The notes beneath the pieces were generated by a model. It saw nothing but the letters and a program-made list of their open reading frames with translations, ran no database searches and was not told the DNA's origin. This document shows positions 1 through 7,748 of a stretch of 64,000 nt of DNA, piece by piece; the first letter of the stretch is position 1, and every line of letters starts with the position of its first letter. The translations under genes were made by a program, and so were the position numbers. The DNA is from Aeromonas veronii (GTDB taxonomy: Bacteria; Pseudomonadota; Gammaproteobacteria; Enterobacterales; Aeromonadaceae): assembly GCA_041319085.1 (NCBI GenBank), contig CP101033.1:1948501-2012500 (forward strand). Direction: 5' to 3'.

Positions 1-24
1 ATCTACGCAATCGGCGAGGACTGG

Positions 25-972
25 TTGGGAGGCCTTGCGGCCAGTTACCGTGACTGGAGCCACTGGCTGGCGGCCAACCAGGTGCTGCTGCTTGAAGACC
101 ACCCGTTTCAGGGAATGCAACTGCAACAAGCCATTGCCGCATGGGGGCTCTCCTGCCTGTGGGTGCAAGATGAAGCAGCCTGTCTTGCGGCGCTGGCGGC
201 GGGCGATATCAGTCTGCTGGTGTGCGATCTCAGTCTGGTGGAGCAAGATGCCATCAGCCTGTTGATGAGCCAGCCCCAGTTGCAGGAGGCTGGGCTGCCC
301 ATCGTGCTGCTCTCCGCTCATGAACAGACACTGATCGATGGTGCCCGCCGGCTGCTCCATGATGCCGGTTTCAATATTCTGGCGGCACTGGCTAAACCCC
401 TCGACGGCGATGCGCTGCTCAGGTTGCTGCGCAGGCTTTATCTGGGCCCGTTACGGCAGCAGCGGTTGAGTGGCCAGCGTCGCTCTATCCGCCCTTGGCA
501 GGGGGAGGTGCAAGGTCAGCTTGGGCTGCTCTCCAGCCCCGCCACCCCTTATCCGGTCTGGCTGGCGGTAACGGGCTTGCCCAGCCGCTGGGAGGTCCTC
601 AAGGAGTGGCTGGCGGAGCAGTCGCGCCCCCCCTCCGAGCTGACCTTGTTGATCCACCGGCGTGATCACCTGCTCGGCAATGCAGATCGCTTCGCACTGG
701 TGCTGCAAGCCAGTCTGGCGGGGAGCAAACTTGCGCTGCTGCTCGACAACGGTCAGCATCTGCCATTCGATCTGCTGGAGCGTCTGCCGCTGCAAGCCTT
801 GCTGCTGGGACAGGGGATCTTGCCGGAGATGGAGTCCTTGACCGATGACTCCCTGCTGGGACGTTTTATGACCCGGGTCAAGGAACTGGGGATCGCAGTC
901 TACCTGGATGACCCTTACAACCTGCTCGACGTCGAGGTGTGGCGAGCGCGCGGTATGACGGGGCGCTGGTAA
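25..972 (+). CDS. Receiver domain protein with degenerate EAL-like C-terminus
   Basis: The N-terminal part (about residues 18-140) reads as a response-regulator receiver: an acidic patch in LLLEDHPFQ, the probable phospho-acceptor Asp in LLVCDLSL, a conserved Ser in VLLSAHE and a Lys in LAKPLDG. The C-terminal half follows the EAL fold in outline (LLERLPLQALLLGQG, then ELGIAVYLDDP, then a final RARGMTGRW) but lacks the EAL signature and catalytic acidic residues, so it is probably a non-enzymatic c-di-GMP-type effector. The start is uncertain. A TTG at 25 has a GAGGA just upstream, but the frame is open to base 1, so the true gene may begin outside the window. It ends 3 bases before the next gene and is probably co-transcribed with it. 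Confidence 0.6.
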   Translation: MGGLAASYRDWSHWLAANQVLLLEDHPFQGMQLQQAIAAWGLSCLWVQDEAACLAALAAGDISLLVCDLSLVEQDAISLLMSQPQLQEAGLPIVLLSAHEQTLIDGARRLLHDAGFNILAALAKPLDGDALLRLLRRLYLGPLRQQRLSGQRRSIRPWQGEVQGQLGLLSSPATPYPVWLAVTGLPSRWEVLKEWLAEQSRPPSELTLLIHRRDHLLGNADRFALVLQASLAGSKLALLLDNGQHLPFDLLERLPLQALLLGQGILPEMESLTDDSLLGRFMTRVKELGIAVYLDDPYNLLDVEVWRARGMTGRW

Positions 973-975
973 GCC

Positions 976-1617
976 ATGGCGCGCTACCTCTGCTGGCCGA
1001 TGCATCGGGAGCGCCTTAGCAAAGGGCTGGATGGCTGGCCCCATCCGGTTTCCCGGGCCGGACTGCCGCTGGCGATGGAGGTTGCCGAGGTGCCCTGTCT
1101 GCTGCGCGAGCTGCATGGTGTGGCGCCTGCCCGCATGCTGGCTGCTTACGATGCATTGAGTGAAGAGAGCATCTATCTGCGCTTTATGCGCCCGAAACGG
1201 ACGCCGCCACCGGAACAGGTCGCCCAATTTCTCAATTACCAGCCCGAACATCAGATCTCGCTGCTGCTGACCGATCTTGCCGGTGAGCCGCTGGCTCAGG
1301 CCCAATCGATCCGCCGCTCTCTTCATCCCGATCAGGCAGAATTCTCCTGCATCGTGGCGGATCACTTTCAGCACAAGGGCGCGGGACGGCGCATGCTACT
1401 GGCGCTGGCACTGTTGGCCAGGGCGGACGGGATCCGGGAGTGGACGGCAGAAGTTCTGGCCCAGAACCGTCCCATGCTGACCCTGCTCAAGCGCCTTGGC
1501 TTGCCGCTGACGCTGGTGACCGGACGGGAGATGGTTTTTGTCAGGCTGGATCTGTCGGTACTGGACGCCTGGTTGCCAGAGCCGCCATCTGCGCCGCTTA
1601 AGACCAAGGGCGAATAG
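976..1617 (+). CDS. GNAT family N-acetyltransferase
   Basis: This 213-residue protein carries the acetyl-CoA-binding signature of the GNAT fold in HFQHKGAGRRML (about residues 132-143, the Q/RxxGxG/A motif). It is preceded by a strand-rich core (QISLLLTDLAGEPLAQAQ) and followed by the usual EVLAQNRPMLTLLKRLG segment. ESIYLRFMRPKR near residue 70 resembles the acetyltransferase domain of Pat/YfiQ-type protein lysine acetyltransferases. This is a stand-alone domain without the large CoA-ligase-like part, so the substrate cannot be stated. It lies 3 bases after the receiver/EAL gene and 60 bases before a sirtuin deacylase, so an acetyltransferase and a deacylase are neighbours. Internal Met codons at 1000 and 1075 are alternative starts. 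Confidence 0.7.
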   Translation: MARYLCWPMHRERLSKGLDGWPHPVSRAGLPLAMEVAEVPCLLRELHGVAPARMLAAYDALSEESIYLRFMRPKRTPPPEQVAQFLNYQPEHQISLLLTDLAGEPLAQAQSIRRSLHPDQAEFSCIVADHFQHKGAGRRMLLALALLARADGIREWTAEVLAQNRPMLTLLKRLGLPLTLVTGREMVFVRLDLSVLDAWLPEPPSAPLKTKGE

Positions 1618-1677
1618 TGACACTTTTTTCCCTGTGCTAAGGTCACATTTATTGTGCGGGGATAGACGGAGCAGCTT

Positions 1678-2451
1678 ATGGCGCAGTCATATAAACATAT
1701 CGTGATCCTGACCGGGGCAGGGATATCAGCCGAATCCGGCATCAAGACCTTTCGTGCCTGCGATGGCTTGTGGGAAGAGCACAAGGTCGAAGATGTGGCG
1801 ACCCCCGAGGGGTATGCCCGGGATCCTGATCTGGTGCTGCGCTTTTACAACTCCCGCCGCAAACAGCTGCAACAGCCCCAGGTTCATCCCAATCCGGCCC
1901 ACTATGCGCTGGCCCGTCTCGAGCGGCTGCTGCCGGGTTCAGTCACCCTGGTGACTCAGAACATCGACAATCTGCACGAGAGCGCAGGCAGCAAGAACCT
2001 CATCCATATGCACGGCGAACTGCTCAAGGCCCGCTGTCCCGAGTCCGGTCAGGTGATCGAGTGGCGTGGCGATCTCCATCAGGACGAGCTCTGTTCCTGC
2101 TGCCAGTTTCCTCAGCCGATGCGCCCTCATGTGGTCTGGTTTGGTGAGATGCCGCTCGGGTTGGATCGTATCTACAGTGCGTTGGCCCAGAGCGATCTCT
2201 TTATCTCCATCGGCACCTCGGGCGCCGTCTATCCGGCTGCCGGTTTTGTCCATGAGGCTGGCCTCAATGGTGCGCATACTATTGAGCTCAATCTTGAGCC
2301 GAGCGAGGTGGGTAGCCAGTTTGACGAGAAGCGCTATGGCCCGGCCTCTCTGTTGGTTCCCGCTTATGTAGACGAGTTGCTTGAGGCGTGCGGCATCCAT
2401 CAACCCAGACAGATTGAGGGGCACAACTGGATGGAGATGCGTGGCCCTTAG
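1678..2451 (+). CDS. cobB: Sir2-family NAD-dependent protein deacylase
   Basis: This is a 257-residue sirtuin. It removes acyl groups from protein lysines using NAD, giving O-acyl-ADP-ribose and nicotinamide, in the cytosol. Visible motifs are the NAD-binding [10 protein letters not shown] (residues 13-22), TQNIDNLH and the catalytic-His segment HMHGEL. Tyr57 and Arg60 in YNSRR form the YxxR pair that marks class III sirtuins able to remove succinyl and similar acidic acyl groups. Cysteines in ARCPESG and LCSCCQ occupy the small zinc-module position. The ATG at 1678 is preceded by CGGAGC. It follows a GNAT gene by 60 bases. Length and motifs match the short form of E. coli CobB. Confidence 0.92.
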   Translation: MAQSYKHIVILTGAGISAESGIKTFRACDGLWEEHKVEDVATPEGYARDPDLVLRFYNSRRKQLQQPQVHPNPAHYALARLERLLPGSVTLVTQNIDNLHESAGSKNLIHMHGELLKARCPESGQVIEWRGDLHQDELCSCCQFPQPMRPHVVWFGEMPLGLDRIYSALAQSDLFISIGTSGAVYPAAGFVHEAGLNGAHTIELNLEPSEVGSQFDEKRYGPASLLVPAYVDELLEACGIHQPRQIEGHNWMEMRGP

Positions 2452-2640
2452 CGGTTAGCAGATGCCCCGTAAACCATTGCCCAATCGGGCGGGGATATAA
2501 GGGGAGCTAATCTGATGCGTTTGCGAGCCCGCCTATGTCTTCAGTGTCTCGATAGTCGCGCCTGCCGCACGTCCGCAGTGGTTGTTGATTTCACTGGCAC
2601 GCGCTATAACTGTGCTTATACACAGCCTGTGTTTTTAATC

Positions 2641-3807
2641 ATGAAAAGAGCCACAAAAGTACGCATTTACCCCACCGACGAACAAGCGGCATTCCTCAAT
2701 GCCCAGTTCGGCGCGGTGCGGTTCGCGTACAACAAAGCCCTTCATATTCAGCGGCACATGTTCCAGCGCCACAGGGTTTCACTCAAACCCAAACGCGACT
2801 TGAAACCCCTGCTCGCTGTGGCAAAAAAATCGCGCAAATACAGTTGGCTGAAAGAGTACGATTCACAAGCCTTACAGCAGGCGGTGATCAACCTGGATAA
2901 GGCATTCGCCAATTTTTTCAACCCCAAGCTCAAGGCCAGGATGCCCACCTTCAAGAGCAAGAGAGGCAGGCAATCCAGTTATCACCCCAATGGCAAAGTG
3001 CTGACCGATGCCATCCTGTTACCGAAGATGACGCCCATCCGAGCTGTCATTCACCGAGATATTATCGGCGTGGTATCTAGTATCACGGTCAGCCGTGGCC
3101 CGACAGGGAAATACTATGCCTCCATCCTTTGCGATGATGGCCGTGAGGCTCCCGCCAAGCCCTCCCTCATCACAGAGGTGACAGGCTATGATATGGGGCT
3201 GTCCCACTACCTCATTGCGTCGAGTGGCAAAAAGATGGCCAACCCGCGCCATCTTATCAACGCCAGTCGCAATCTGCGGCGAAAGCAAAAAGCACTGTCT
3301 CGCAAGACAAAAGGCAGTGCCAATCGTAGTAAGGCCAAATTACAGCTGGCCGCCCTGCACGAGCGGGTAGCCAATGCTCGCGCTGATTTTCAGCACAAAC
3401 TCTCTCGCACGATAGTTGACGATAACCAAGCGATCATCGTGGAGACGCTTAAAACAACCAATATGATGAAAAACCACAAGCTGGCCCGCGCCATTGGCGA
3501 TGCTGGCTGGCATGGTTTTATCATGAGGCTGGAGTACAAAGCCCAAGCGGCGGGCCGCCACCTAATCAAACTCGATCAGTGGTTTGCCAGCTCTAAACCA
3601 TGTAGCGAGTGCGGCCACAAGATGTCGGAGATGCCACTTCACCAGCGACAGTGGGTATGTCCAGCGTGTGGGGCAGAGCATGACCGCGACATCAACGCGG
3701 CCATAAACATTCGACAGCAAGGAATATTGGAATTAAAAGCGGCGGGGCTCGCCGTTTCTGCCCATGGAGGCCAGCGTAAATCCGTCAATCTGACGGTAGC
3801 GGCCTAA
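2641..3807 (+). CDS. tnpB: TnpB, RNA-guided endonuclease of IS605/IS1341 type
   Basis: From the ATG at 2641 the product is 388 residues, the usual TnpB size. An in-frame upstream ATG at 2515 adds 42 residues that do not look like TnpB. The N-terminus MKRATKVRIYP is typical. The RuvC nuclease triad appears intact: Asp in TGYDMGLSHYL, Glu in IIVETLKTTNM, and Asp in DRDINAAINI near the C-terminus. Between them lies a four-Cys zinc ribbon (CSECGHK...CPACGAEH). Proteins of this family are guided by an omega RNA from the element's 3' end to cut at matching DNA beside a short TAM. It is inserted between cobB and the small molybdopterin-fold gene. It appears complete and potentially active. Confidence 0.88.
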   Translation: MKRATKVRIYPTDEQAAFLNAQFGAVRFAYNKALHIQRHMFQRHRVSLKPKRDLKPLLAVAKKSRKYSWLKEYDSQALQQAVINLDKAFANFFNPKLKARMPTFKSKRGRQSSYHPNGKVLTDAILLPKMTPIRAVIHRDIIGVVSSITVSRGPTGKYYASILCDDGREAPAKPSLITEVTGYDMGLSHYLIASSGKKMANPRHLINASRNLRRKQKALSRKTKGSANRSKAKLQLAALHERVANARADFQHKLSRTIVDDNQAIIVETLKTTNMMKNHKLARAIGDAGWHGFIMRLEYKAQAAGRHLIKLDQWFASSKPCSECGHKMSEMPLHQRQWVCPACGAEHDRDINAAINIRQQGILELKAAGLAVSAHGGQRKSVNLTVAA

Positions 3808-3847
3808 GAAGTGGGAAGCCTCGCCGCTTGCGGCGGGGAGCAGTCAC
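3700..3847 (+). ncRNA. Predicted omega RNA scaffold overlapping the tnpB 3' end
   Basis: In characterised TnpB elements the guide RNA is made from the 3' end of tnpB and the right end, with the guide taken from host sequence immediately beyond the element. Here the region after the zinc-ribbon codons ends in a strong hairpin at about 3820-3840 and GAGCAGTCAC. The guide would begin at about 3848 with GCGATGGCACAGTTGC. The 5' limit given is arbitrary. Position and hairpin are seen in the sequence; the RNA itself is inferred from the family. Confidence 0.4.
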
Positions 3848-3928
3848 GCGATGGCACAGTTGCAAAGGTCAGTTGAAATCGCCACACTGGCAGCCACAAA
3901 AAATGGGACGCAGTTGGCGCAAATTACC

Positions 3929-4405
3929 ATGACCGCAGTAAAGCAATGGATCGCTTTTTTTCTCCTGATGCTGGCCAGTGCCGGCGCATCGGCTTCTATC
4001 CCCCTGATGACCCTGATATTGCCTGGTGACCAGCAGGTGACCCTCGATGAGGCGGCCCTCTCCGCCTTGCCACAGACCGAGTTCACCACCACTACCCCCT
4101 GGACCTTGGGCTCCCACCACTATCGCGGGACAACCCTGTCAGCCGTGCTGGCAGCGCAAGGGATCCGGGATGCCCGCAAGATCGCAGTCTCGGCCCTCAA
4201 CGGCTATCAGCAGGTGGTGGATCTGGCCCTGTTCGACGGCGTGCCGCTGACCTTGGTGCGCCAGGAGGACGGCAAACCGCTGACCCGGCGCAACAAGGGC
4301 CCGCTCTGGCTGCTCATTCCGTTTACCAGCTATCCCGAACTGGACGTGCCCACCATCCACAACTGTATGGTGTGGCAGGTGGCTCGCATCGAGATCGTTG
4401 ATTGA
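3929..4405 (+). CDS. Small periplasmic protein with molybdopterin-dependent-oxidoreductase-like fold
   Basis: The likely start is the ATG at 3929 (158 residues), which gives a clean Sec signal peptide: a Lys, the hydrophobic FFLLMLASAGA, then ASA. The in-frame upstream ATG at 3851 would bury that signal behind 26 polar residues encoded by DNA next to the TnpB right end. The mature part (SIPLMTLILPGD, HYRGTTLSAVLAAQGI, GPLWLLIPFTSYPEL, CMVWQVARIEI) follows the small sulfite-oxidase-like molybdopterin-binding fold, but without the rest of an oxidoreductase. It may bind a ligand rather than catalyse. The stop overlaps the start of the GGDEF gene (ATGA), so the two are translationally coupled and the protein may act as its periplasmic partner. 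Confidence 0.6.
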   Translation: MTAVKQWIAFFLLMLASAGASASIPLMTLILPGDQQVTLDEAALSALPQTEFTTTTPWTLGSHHYRGTTLSAVLAAQGIRDARKIAVSALNGYQQVVDLALFDGVPLTLVRQEDGKPLTRRNKGPLWLLIPFTSYPELDVPTIHNCMVWQVARIEIVD

Positions 4406-6099
4406 TGGGGCTATCCCGCCACAAACTGCTTTTGGTTGCGGTGTCGCTGTTGTTTCTGCTCTCCTCGGGTAGCAGCCTCTATCTGCAGCATCGCCAGGAA
4501 CAACTGGTCGATACCTTCTACCGCAATATCCACTGGAACATCAGCCAGGTGATGCTGAAGTCCCAGCGTTTTCTCTACGGTCTGCAGCTCTACCGGGCCG
4601 GTGGGCTTGAGATGGCTACGTTGAGCGTTGATTATGATCTGCTGTGGAACCGGCTCGATATCTTTCTCATCAGCAGTGAAACCGCCGAAGTGCGTCAGCG
4701 CCATGGACTCGGCAAGGCGCTGGCCAGACTGTTTGAACTGATCAGGCAGCTCGAACCCCAAATTGAGGCAGGTGTACTGCGCGAGGGCGCTGAGCTTGTC
4801 CGTTTGCAGGAGGAGCTCGCCAGCCAGACCCGTCTCATCGAGCAAATAGGGGATCAAATACTCTCCGGCCAGGAGCGGGAGCGTTCGGTCAGCCAGATCC
4901 GCAGCAGCCTGTTCTGGCTACAGATCTGGCAACTGATCTTGCTGCTGACCGGTGGCGCCCTGGTGGCCGCGCTCATTCGTGCCAATCTGGAGAACCGCCG
5001 GCTCGCACTGATCGATCCCCTGACCCAGCTTGGCAACCGGCGCGCCCTGCAGGAACAGCTTGCCAACACCTTGCAGATGGGGATGGCCACTGCCTTGGTG
5101 GTACTCGATCTCAAGCGCTTCAAGCAGGTCAATGATCTGCTTGGCTATCAGATCGGGGATCGGTTGCTGCAGACAGTAGCAGACAAGTTGCAGCAGGCTC
5201 ATGGCTGTCACGCCTACCGGCTTGGCGGTGACGAGTTTGCCGTGGTGTTGACCACGGTGGACGGGGACTTGGAAGCCCGTATCGATGCATTGGTTAGTCT
5301 GCTCCATTTCGAATTTGTGACCCGGGAGTGCAGCTTCGAGCTGGCTTGTCGACTAGGTGTTGCAAGGGTGACGAAACAGGATGCAGATCGGCTGCTGGAT
5401 CAGGCCATACTGGCCCTTAATCAAGCCAAGCGCGGCGTGAATGTCAGCGTCAGCTGGTTCGAGCCGGACATGCTGCAGCAACTGCAACTGAGTCAGCAGC
5501 AGTTGCATTCACTGCGCGACTGGCTGGCCGGCCGCCAACCCGCACCGCTGCAGGTCGCTTTGCAGCCGCTGACAGATGAGCAGGGGGGGCACCTGTGGCA
5601 ACTGACGCTTCATTGGCGTGAGCAGGGGACGCCCTGCCAGATGTGCTGGTTGCATGAGGGGGGAATACTGGGCCACGTCGTGGCAAAGTTGCTGCAAGAG
5701 CAGTTGGCGGTGGTACCTGCCGATGCGAGAGCCTTGCTCATCCCGCTCGACAATCAGGCTCAACTGACTCATTTGCTGGCCTATCTGCCAAGCGAGCACG
5801 CTGTAACAACGCTGGTGCTGCTGTTGCCCGCGTTGCAGCCGGAGCCGGCTCTGCTCACTGTGTTGCAGCGGCAGGGCTGTTGTTTGGCGCTCAGGGAGCT
5901 GGTAGTCACACCCCGGCTCAGTTGGCCGCTGGCTGGCCGATCCGCTACTGGCTGCCAGATGGCGAGTCAGAGCGTGAGTTGTTGCAGCCGCTGGCCCAGC
6001 GACTGGGGCTGCTGCAATTGCGCACGCAGCCAGCACCATCAGCCGATCAGGGCTGAGCAGACAAGGGTCATGTTGCCAGAGGGCACCAAGAAAAAGTGA
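4402..6099 (+). CDS. Membrane GGDEF protein with degenerate EAL region, 3' end probably frameshifted
   Basis: There is an N-terminal membrane segment (LLLVAVSLLFLLSSGSSL), a mainly helical periplasmic sensor part to about residue 165, a second membrane segment (QIWQLILLLTGGALVAALI), then a GGDEF domain. The domain starts at DPLTQLGNRRAL and includes LDLKRFKQVND and an intact RLGGDEFAVV (about residues 273-282), so diguanylate cyclase activity is possible; no RxxD inhibitory site is seen. The rest (from WFEPDM) resembles a degenerate EAL domain. After about residue 490 the reading becomes Cys/Trp/Ser-rich and unnatural, while the frame ending at TGA 6054-6056 reads naturally (QLAAGWPIRYWLPDGES, then LLQPLAQRLGLLQL). 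A single-base indel near 5876-5885 is likely. The first codon overlaps the upstream gene. Confidence 0.75.
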   Translation: MMGLSRHKLLLVAVSLLFLLSSGSSLYLQHRQEQLVDTFYRNIHWNISQVMLKSQRFLYGLQLYRAGGLEMATLSVDYDLLWNRLDIFLISSETAEVRQRHGLGKALARLFELIRQLEPQIEAGVLREGAELVRLQEELASQTRLIEQIGDQILSGQERERSVSQIRSSLFWLQIWQLILLLTGGALVAALIRANLENRRLALIDPLTQLGNRRALQEQLANTLQMGMATALVVLDLKRFKQVNDLLGYQIGDRLLQTVADKLQQAHGCHAYRLGGDEFAVVLTTVDGDLEARIDALVSLLHFEFVTRECSFELACRLGVARVTKQDADRLLDQAILALNQAKRGVNVSVSWFEPDMLQQLQLSQQQLHSLRDWLAGRQPAPLQVALQPLTDEQGGHLWQLTLHWREQGTPCQMCWLHEGGILGHVVAKLLQEQLAVVPADARALLIPLDNQAQLTHLLAYLPSEHAVTTLVLLLPALQPEPALLTVLQRQGCCLALRELVVTPRLSWPLAGRSATGCQMASQSVSCCSRWPSDWGCCNCARSQHHQPIRAEQTRVMLPEGTKKK

Positions 6100-6124
6100 G
6101 GGAGGTATGATGCCTCCCTCTTTT
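6098..6124 (+). terminator. Rho-independent terminator after the GGDEF gene
   Basis: A perfect GAGGGAGGTA / TGCCTCCCTC stem with a 3-base loop is followed by TTTT. It overlaps the apparent stop codon at 6099, which supports an original stop upstream at 6056. Confidence 0.8.
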
Positions 6125-6298
6125 CATCCAGCGTGGCAGTAACGAGAACATCAATGGGCTACTCCGGCAGTTTTTACCCAAGGGGGACAGACTTGACGGT
6201 CTACAGCCAGGCGCAACTGGATGAAATAGCTTATCTACAGAACATTCGACCTCGTAAACATTTCGACTGGCAGTGCCTGATTGAAATGATGACAGAGG

Positions 6299-6306
6299 TG
6301 ATTGGG
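6299..6306. repeat. Left 8-bp target-site duplication of the IS256-family element
   Basis: TGATTGGG here matches exactly TGATTGGG at 7633-7640. An 8-bp duplication is the normal signature of IS256-family insertion, and its perfect state suggests recent transposition. Confidence 0.9.
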
Positions 6307-7632
6307 GAGCCTGTAAATAATTCTGTGTAACTGCCCACCCCATTACAGGTGACCGTTCAGGCGATCACCGAACTCGATAATAAAGCGATTCAGGGCAGGC
6401 TTCCAATTCTGGATCGGCATGGTCCATTTCTTGGAAGCCTGTTGTATCGCCAGGAACGCGACTTTGAGCGCCGAATCATCGGTCGGGAACAGCTTCCTTT
6501 GCTTGGTCGCTTTGCGCAGTACGCTGTTTAGCGACTCAATGGCATTGGTGGTGTAAATCACCTTCCGGATCGCAGGGGGATAATCAAACAGTGTGATCAG
6601 ATTGACCCAGTTACTCTGCCAAGAGCGCGCTATTTGCGGGTACTGACTATCCCAGCGTTCACCAAAGGCCGCTAGCGCCTGCTGAGCCTCACGCTCTGTC
6701 GCAGACTGGTAGATCTGCTTCAGATCCGCCGTCACCGCTTTGTAGTCTTTCCAGGACACATAGCGCAACGAATTGCGGACCATGTGGACGATACACAGTT
6801 GGACCTTCGTCTGGGGATACTCCACGGCAATGGCATCAGGGAAGCCCTTGAGACCATCCACACATGCGATCAAGATGTCTTCCAAGCCGCGATTCTTCAG
6901 CTCCGTCAGGACCGACAGCCAGAATTTTGCTCCTTCGGTCTCGGCCAACCACAGGCCCAACAGCTCCTTGTGCCCCTCCATATTGATGCCCAGAGCCAAA
7001 TAGAGCGACTTGTTGATCACCCGCTGGTTCTCGCGGATCTTCAACACAATGCAGTCCAGATAGACAATGGGATAGAGCGGATCGAGCGGCCGGTTTTGCC
7101 ATTCGTGGACCTGCTCAATGACACGCTCGGTTACGTTGGACACCAGCGTCGCCGAGATATCGGCGTCATACATCTCTTTGAACGCGTCAACGATATCGCG
7201 CGTGCTCAAGCCCTTGGCGTAGAGGGCGAGGATCTGATCGTCCATCTGGGTCAGGCGGGTCTGCCCCTTGCGGACGAACTGCGGCTCGAAGGAAGCGTTA
7301 CGGTCGCGAGGTGCCTGAATGGTGACCTCGCCGTGCTGCCCTTTGAGGCGCTTGGTGGAATAGCCATTACGATTGTTGCCGGTCCCGCGGCCCTCGGGTG
7401 CGTGCTTTTCGTAGCCCAAGTGCTCGTCCATTTCAGCATTGAGAGCGGTCTCGACAGTGAGCTTGATCAGCTGTTGGGTGAGGGTGCCGAGATCTTTTTC
7501 AGACTTGATGTCTTTGGCCAGCTCAGCGGCCAGTGCTTTGAGTTTGTCTTGGTCCATTTGCTTACCCACGAAGGTATCCTTTTGAAAAAGTTACTTATTC
7601 GTGGGCGGTTACACAATTGGATTTACATGCTC
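6307..7632 (-). mobile_element. IS256-family insertion sequence, 1326 bp, complete
   Basis: The ends are inverted repeats. The left end begins GAGCCTGTAAAT, then after five unmatched bases TGTGTAACTGCCCAC. The right end, reversed, begins GAGCATGTAAAT, then TGTGTAACCGCCCAC. The element is bracketed by the perfect 8-bp repeat TGATTGGG. It holds one transposase gene on the minus strand. It lies 117 bases upstream of the adhesin start codon and splits a small unknown gene. Confidence 0.93.
6343..7569 (-). CDS. IS256-family DDE transposase (Transposase_mut)
   Basis: This 408-residue protein is the usual length for IS256 transposases. The N-terminus carries the QLIKLTVETALNAEMDEHLGYEKH motif region followed by GNNRNGYSTK. 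The DDE residues appear present: Asp in VYLDCIVLKI, Asp in ACVDGLKGFPDAI, and Glu in NAIESLNSVLRK with the downstream KQRKLFP. A GTG start at 7569 has AAGGA upstream; the ATG four codons later is the alternative. No frameshift is seen, and with paired inverted repeats the element should be autonomous. Its transcription runs away from the adhesin gene. Confidence 0.93.
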   Translation of the reverse strand: MGKQMDQDKLKALAAELAKDIKSEKDLGTLTQQLIKLTVETALNAEMDEHLGYEKHAPEGRGTGNNRNGYSTKRLKGQHGEVTIQAPRDRNASFEPQFVRKGQTRLTQMDDQILALYAKGLSTRDIVDAFKEMYDADISATLVSNVTERVIEQVHEWQNRPLDPLYPIVYLDCIVLKIRENQRVINKSLYLALGINMEGHKELLGLWLAETEGAKFWLSVLTELKNRGLEDILIACVDGLKGFPDAIAVEYPQTKVQLCIVHMVRNSLRYVSWKDYKAVTADLKQIYQSATEREAQQALAAFGERWDSQYPQIARSWQSNWVNLITLFDYPPAIRKVIYTTNAIESLNSVLRKATKQRKLFPTDDSALKVAFLAIQQASKKWTMPIQNWKPALNRFIIEFGDRLNGHL

Positions 7633-7640
7633 TGATTGGG
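7633..7640. repeat. Right 8-bp target-site duplication of the IS256-family element
   Basis: TGATTGGG, identical to 6299-6306. It marks the outer right border of the insertion and leaves about 108 bases of native DNA before the adhesin start codon. Confidence 0.9.
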
Positions 7641-7748
7641 AAGTATCATACATACCCTGCGTCCATCCAGTAGGTGTGTTGCACTCAGCTCCGGCATCCA
7701 CCATGATTAATACCTCATCGAAATATTTTATAAAGGTAGCTTGCAACC

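Larger units (their letters stand above)
2605..3847 (+). mobile_element. IS1341-type (IS200/IS605 superfamily) TnpB-only element, approximate ends
   Basis: The element encodes only TnpB; no TnpA Y1 transposase is seen nearby. The right end is well marked: just after the tnpB stop a GC-rich hairpin (CCTCGCCGC / GCGGCGGGG) is followed by GAGCAGTCAC ending near 3847, a typical right end of such elements. The left end is less clear. A small palindrome CTGTG-N6-CACAG lies at 2610-2625, about 15 bases before the likely tnpB start. Elements of this class do not duplicate their target, so the boundaries cannot be confirmed from flanking repeats. Confidence 0.6.
6154..7673 (+). pseudogene. Small gene of unknown function split by the IS256-family insertion
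   Basis: Before the element the frame reads MGYSGSFYPRGTDLTVYSQ..., ending EMMTEVIG at the insertion point. The element's first bases supply a stop at 6328-6330. Removing the element and one copy of the TGATTGGG target duplication joins the frame to KYHTYPASIQ and a TAG at 7671-7673, giving a protein of about 61 residues from the ATG at 6154 (68 from the GTG at 6133). I do not recognise the product. It has no signal peptide or membrane segment and is rich in aromatic residues. It lies between the GGDEF terminator and the adhesin gene. Confidence 0.5.

Noticed and set aside
2515..2640. Longer TnpB starting at 2515
   Set aside because: The extra 42 residues do not resemble TnpB, and MKRATKVRIYP at 2641 is the typical family start.
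7618..7748. A clear sigma70 promoter for the adhesin
   Set aside because: No pair of -35 and -10 boxes with proper spacing could be found by eye in the remaining native upstream DNA.
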